23,621 nucleotides of DNA from Oscillospiraceae bacterium (GTDB lineage: Bacteria > Bacillota > Clostridia > Oscillospirales > UBA929): assembly GCA_031271325.1 (NCBI GenBank), contig JAISVY010000052.1, positions 1 to 23,621 on the forward strand, in the 5' to 3' direction. Both the position numbers and the translations under genes were made by a program. Positions 20,733 through 23,621 of the stretch are shown piece after piece (the first letter of the stretch is position 1; each line of letters starts with the position of its first letter). The notes beneath the pieces were generated by a model, which did not search any database, was not told where the DNA came from, and was given only the letters and a program-made list of their open reading frames with translations.

Positions 20733-22066
20733 TGGCGTTTGAATCCTTGGGCGACCGCCTGAGCGGCATTTTCAAGAAGCTGCGCAGCCGGGGACGCCTG
20801 AATGAAAAAGACATACAGGAAGCCATGCGCGAAGTGCGTCTGGCGCTGCTGGAAGCCGACGTAAACTTCAAGGTGGTCAAGGAGTTCTGCGCGAAGACCG
20901 CCGAGCGGTGCAAGGGCGCGGACGTGCTGGAGAGCCTCACGCCGGGGCAGATGGTGGTCAAGATTGTTCACGAGCAGCTGATCGAGCTGATGGGCGGCGC
21001 GTCCGAAGGCGCGATGAAGCTCCAAACCGCCTCCAAACCGCCGACCGTCGTGATGCTCGCCGGATTGCAGGGCTCGGGCAAGACGACCAACGGCGCGAAA
21101 CTCGCCGGGTATTTCAAGAGGCAAGGCAAGCGCCCGCTGCTGGCCGCCTGCGATGTCTACCGCCCCGCGGCGATCAAGCAGCTGCAGGTTGTCGGCGAAC
21201 AGCTCGGCGTACCCGTCTTCGAGCGCGGGCAGGGCGACCCCGTCCAAATCGCAATTGAAGCGGTCGAACACGCGAAAAAACACGGCAACGACCTTGTTTT
21301 TCTCGATACGGCGGGGCGTCTGCACATCGACGACACACTGATGGACGAACTGAACCGCATTAAGCAGGCGGTGCATCCTCACGAAATCCTGCTGACGGTG
21401 GACGCGATGACCGGGCAGGACGCCGTCAGCGCGGCGCAGACCTTCAATGAACGCCTGGGCATCGACGGTCTGCTGCTGACCAAAATGGACGGCGACTCGC
21501 GCGGCGGCGCGGCGCTCTCGGCGCGGGCGGTCACCGGAAAGCCGGTCAAATTCTGCGGCGTGGGCGAGAAACTCGACCAAATCGAGCCGTTTTACCCCGA
21601 CCGTATGGCTTCCCGAATCCTCGGCATGGGCGACGTGCTCACCCTGATCGAGAAGGCAGAGCAAGCCATCGACATCAAAAAGGCCGAACAGCTCGAAAAA
21701 AATCTCCGCGCGGGGCGCTTTACCCTCAACGACTATCTCGAGCAGATCGGGCAGCTGCGCGGCATGGGTTCGATGAACGACATCATGGGCATGATCCCCG
21801 GTATGAACAAGGGCGCTCTGCGGGACGCGAAGTTTGACGAGCGCTCGATGAACCGCACCGAAGCCATCGTTCTGTCGATGACGCCGGGCGAACGCGAAAA
21901 CCCCGCCATCCTCAATTCCTCGCGCAAGCGGCGTATCGCCGCCGGAAGCGGGACACGGGTGGAGGACATCAACAGGCTGCTCAAGCAGTTTGAGATGATG
22001 AAAACGCTGGCGAAGCAAATGGCCGGCGGAAAAATGCCGAAAAACCTTCGGGGTTTATTGGGATAA
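20732..22066 (+). CDS. ffh: Signal recognition particle GTPase Ffh (SRP54)
   Basis: This 444-residue protein binds signal peptides and 4.5S/6S-type SRP RNA and targets ribosomes to the membrane with FtsY. It has an N domain (1-90), then a G domain with G1 GLQGSGKT (111-118), DTAGR (192-196) and TKMD (250-253), and a methionine-rich M domain (about 300-440; GMGSMNDIMGMIPGMNKG and FEMMKTLAKQMAGG). The family is complete, with no oddities. It overlaps ylxM by one base, and rpsP follows after 22 bases. Confidence 0.98.
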   Translation: MAFESLGDRLSGIFKKLRSRGRLNEKDIQEAMREVRLALLEADVNFKVVKEFCAKTAERCKGADVLESLTPGQMVVKIVHEQLIELMGGASEGAMKLQTASKPPTVVMLAGLQGSGKTTNGAKLAGYFKRQGKRPLLAACDVYRPAAIKQLQVVGEQLGVPVFERGQGDPVQIAIEAVEHAKKHGNDLVFLDTAGRLHIDDTLMDELNRIKQAVHPHEILLTVDAMTGQDAVSAAQTFNERLGIDGLLLTKMDGDSRGGAALSARAVTGKPVKFCGVGEKLDQIEPFYPDRMASRILGMGDVLTLIEKAEQAIDIKKAEQLEKNLRAGRFTLNDYLEQIGQLRGMGSMNDIMGMIPGMNKGALRDAKFDERSMNRTEAIVLSMTPGERENPAILNSSRKRRIAAGSGTRVEDINRLLKQFEMMKTLAKQMAGGKMPKNLRGLLG

Positions 22067-22088
22067 ATTTTAGGAGGAACGCAAGACC

Positions 22089-22328
22089 ATGGTCAAAATG
22101 AGACTGCGCCGTATGGGCGCGAAGAAAGCGCCTTTCTACCGCATTGTGGTGGCCGATTCCCGTTACCCGCGCGACGGACGGTTTATCGAGGAGATCGGGA
22201 CGTACAACCCGCTGGCCGAGCCGGCCGAAATCAAGATCGAAGCAGAGCGCGCCAAAGACTGGCTTTCGAACGGAGCGCAGCCGACCGACACGGTCAAGAA
22301 GCTGCTGCAAATCGCCGGTGTGATCTGA
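22089..22328 (+). CDS. rpsP: Ribosomal protein bS16
   Basis: This 79-residue small-subunit protein has the diagnostic opening MVKMRLRRMGAKKAPFYRIV and the segment SRYPRDGRFIEEIGTYNP. It takes part in 30S assembly. AGGAGG (22072-22077) lies 11 bases before ATG 22089. Its stop overlaps the khpA start as TGATG. The ffh-rpsP-khpA-rimM-trmD order is usual in Firmicutes. Confidence 0.98.
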   Translation: MVKMRLRRMGAKKAPFYRIVVADSRYPRDGRFIEEIGTYNPLAEPAEIKIEAERAKDWLSNGAQPTDTVKKLLQIAGVI

Positions 22329-22558
22329 TGAAAGATTTATTGCGCTATATGGCGGAGCAGCTGGTTGAGCAGAAGGACGAAGTCAGCGTCACCGAGCGGG
22401 AGACGGGCGGCGAGCTGTTTTTGGAACTGCGCGTCGCGCAGAGCGATATGGGCAAGGTGATCGGGCGCGGAGGCGGTATCGCGAAAGACCTGCGCACGGT
22501 CGTCCGTTCCGCCGCGCCGGCCGGTAAACGGGTGAGCGTGGATATTATTGATAAATGA
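22328..22558 (+). CDS. khpA: KH-domain RNA-binding protein KhpA
   Basis: This 76-residue protein is a single KH domain with the GxxG loop in VIGRGGGIAKDLR. KhpA pairs with KhpB/EloR in other Gram-positive bacteria to bind RNA and influence cell-wall growth and division. The start overlaps the rpsP stop by one base, so they are coupled. The last two bases of its TGA stop are also the first bases of repeat copy C. Confidence 0.93.
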   Translation: MKDLLRYMAEQLVEQKDEVSVTERETGGELFLELRVAQSDMGKVIGRGGGIAKDLRTVVRSAAPAGKRVSVDIIDK

Positions 22559-22708
22559 GAAGCCCTAAAACCCTCCTGTTCGCCTCATGTCAGTTAACAG
22601 TTACCAGTGTATAGATAACAGTCAGACGGTTAGGCTGTTTCTCTCGTTCTAACTGTTATCTGTTAACTGTTCGTTGTTAACTGTTTCTGCGGGAGGTTTT
22701 TAGAGTGA
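22557..22708 (+). mobile_element. Dispersed intergenic repeat, copy C (both ends present)
   Basis: The left end, GAGAAGCCCTAAAACCCTCC (22557-22576), and right end, GGGAGGTTTTTAGAG (22691-22705), are imperfect inverted repeats of the family. Between them lies a long hairpin with a perfect 10-bp inner stem, AGATAACAGT/ACTGTTATCT (22612-22621 and 22652-22661), and outer CAGTTAACA/TGTTAACTG arms. The core 22591-22669 is the inverted twin of 2338-2416. The element spans the whole khpA-rimM gap, and its right end supplies the rimM ribosome site. No clear target duplication was seen. Confidence 0.75.
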
Positions 22709-23187
22709 CACAATTTCTTGAAATCGGTAGAATCGTGAGTACCCACGGCGTACGCGGCGAGGTTCGCGTAGAGCCGTGGTGCGACAACCCCGCCTTTTTG
22801 GCGGGGTTTACGACTGTATATCTCCGCAACGCGCCGGTGGCGGTGGAAAGCGCGCGGGCGCATAAGAACCTCGTGCTGATGAAGCTCGAAGGCGTTGATT
22901 CTGTGGAAGCGGCGCAGGCGCTGCGGGAAGCCGTACTGTGGATCGACCGTTCGGGCGTCGAGCTGCCGGAAGGGCGTTTCTTCGTGCAAGACCTGATCGG
23001 GCTTGCCGTCTATGACGGCGAGGAGCATATCGGGTCGCTGACCGATGTGCTGACCATGCCCGCCCACGATGTATACCATGTACGCGGAGACGACGGCGAG
23101 CACATGATCCCCGCCGTGCCGGAGTTCGTGCGCGAGATCGATCTTCCCGGCGGGATAATGCGGGTGAAGCTGATTGAGGGTATGTGA
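22705..23187 (+). CDS. rimM: Ribosome maturation factor RimM
   Basis: This 160-residue factor binds ribosomal protein uS19 during 30S head maturation. It has the N-terminal RimM barrel (FLEIGRIVSTHGVRGEVRV, about 4-85) and a C-terminal PRC barrel (about 90-158, FFVQDLIGLAVYD and GEHMIPAVPEFVREID). The start is GTG 22705, with GGGAGG (22691-22696) eight bases upstream. Both sit in the right end of repeat copy C, so the repeat has become the translation start region of an important gene. It is followed by a terminator and not directly by trmD. Confidence 0.94.
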   Translation: MTQFLEIGRIVSTHGVRGEVRVEPWCDNPAFLAGFTTVYLRNAPVAVESARAHKNLVLMKLEGVDSVEAAQALREAVLWIDRSGVELPEGRFFVQDLIGLAVYDGEEHIGSLTDVLTMPAHDVYHVRGDDGEHMIPAVPEFVREIDLPGGIMRVKLIEGM

Positions 23188-23344
23188 GGATTTGCGCTGG
23201 CGGCGGGGTTGCGGGGATGCGTTTAAGCGGTGCGGACGATGCAGCGACCTATACATCACGGCGGCGGTGACGGGAAAAGGTTGGGCAAGCAGACGCATAA
23301 TTCGTCATTTATCGGCGCGACAGACGTATGAGTGTCCACGTTGC
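23188..23344 (+). other. Intergenic stretch with no recognised feature
   Basis: I see no gene, tRNA or repeat-family member in these 157 bases after rimM. The remainder of the 318-base rimM-trmD gap holds a terminator (23345-23391) and the trmD promoter (23442-23470). A minus-strand open frame crossing here is a shadow of rimM. Confidence 0.5.
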
Positions 23345-23391
23345 GCATCCTCATGTAGGGACAGTTGTCCCTACGTGAGGATGCTGTTTTT
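23345..23391 (+). terminator. Strong intrinsic terminator between rimM and trmD
   Basis: A 19-bp hairpin pairs 23345-23363 with 23366-23384 through a single G-T wobble. The centre is GTAGGGACAGTTGTCCCTAC, and TGTTTTT follows. It should end the ylxM-to-rimM transcript. The stem is nearly symmetrical, but the T-run lies only on the + side. Confidence 0.85.
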
Positions 23392-23441
23392 GTGCATTTT
23401 GTCCGTTCATCCGTTTGGCGTGGATTTATCCTGCCTTCCTC

Positions 23442-23470
23442 TTGCTCTTTTTCGGCTGTTCCCTTATAAT
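23442..23470 (+). promoter_or_regulatory. Sigma-A promoter for trmD
   Basis: TTGCTC (23442-23447), a 17-nt spacer and TATAAT (23465-23470), 35 bases before the trmD start codon. Confidence 0.75.
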
Positions 23471-23505
23471 AATATTAAAACTGGCATCTTGAAAGGTAAA
23501 ATGAA

Positions 23506-23621
23506 ATGCAGATCGACATTCTCACCCTTTTCCCCGACAGCGTTTCGCGTTTTCTGGGCGAGAGCATCATCGGGCGGGCACAGGCGAAGAACGTTGTCGC
23601 CGTGCGGGCGCACCAGATACG
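23506..23621 (+). CDS. trmD: tRNA (guanine37-N1)-methyltransferase TrmD, 5' part
   Basis: Only the first 38 codons lie in the window. They read MQIDILTLFPDSVSRFLGES, then IIGRAQAKN and HQI, the recognisable TrmD N-terminus. TrmD methylates G37 of several tRNAs with S-adenosylmethionine, which prevents frameshifting. ATG 23506 follows AAAGG by nine bases. An out-of-frame ATG at 23501 gives no TrmD-like protein. The gene continues past the right edge, so its catalytic knot cannot be checked here. Confidence 0.93.
   Translation, partial: MQIDILTLFPDSVSRFLGESIIGRAQAKNVVAVRAHQI

Noticed and set aside
20681..22018. Minus-strand open frame of 445 codons opposite ffh
   Set aside because: It is a codon-position mirror of ffh with no recognisable domain or ribosome site.
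22663..23298. Minus-strand open frame of 211 codons across rimM and the following gap
   Set aside because: It is a shadow of rimM. The part outside rimM shows no domain and no start signal.

Overview
The window reads as a stretch of chromosome from a GC-rich member of the Firmicutes, most likely class Clostridia and possibly Oscillospiraceae-like. This rests on the gene set and order (ylxM-ffh-rpsP-khpA-rimM-trmD, era-recO, mutS2 with a Smr domain, 3D/G5 cell-wall protein), strong AGGAGG ribosome sites, and sigma-A promoters with TATACT/TATAAT -10 boxes, all with 17-nt spacers. No species can be named from the sequence alone. Every gene is on the + strand. The long minus-strand open frames are GC-driven shadows.

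Layout. 1-2290: class II fructose-bisphosphate aldolase with its promoter, then an aldo/keto reductase carrying two 4Fe-4S motifs and ending at a terminator. 2297-12104: a new promoter, a half-size ABC exporter, a DUF2442 protein coupled to era, recO, an APH-family kinase overlapping mutS2, a divergent hisH-hisF pair, and rsmA, which has its own promoter so close that the message may be leaderless. 12109-16124: a PRPP-synthetase-like gene, an HD-domain phosphohydrolase, a dead transposase fragment split by a 120-bp insertion, thrS without a TGS domain, and a strong terminator. 16171-19943: a perfect-consensus promoter driving a membrane-anchored G5/3D protein, ychF, an intact RAYT (Y1-type) transposase, and a DUF1624-type membrane acyltransferase. 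20029-23621: tRNA-Leu(CAA), then the SRP/translation cluster ylxM, ffh, rpsP, khpA, rimM, and the start of trmD behind its own terminator and promoter.

The housekeeping genes work in ribosome and tRNA maturation (era, rsmA, rimM, trmD, khpA, rpsP, thrS, ychF), protein export (ffh, ylxM), and DNA repair or rescue (recO, mutS2).

The most unusual content is between the genes. At least six gaps hold members of a dispersed repeat family with shared ends, consensus about AGAAGCTCTAAAAACC with its inverse at the other end, but exchangeable palindromic cores. One copy (14034-14153) sits inside a RAYT relic and is flanked by a 5-bp direct repeat; removing it restores the RAYT reading frame, so the family has been mobile. 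In two other copies the right end forms the Shine-Dalgarno sequence and leads straight into the GTG start codon of the next gene (rimM and the APH kinase). A second point of interest is that HisF has Gln at position 130, where the catalytic Asp is expected, next to a HisH with an intact glutaminase triad.
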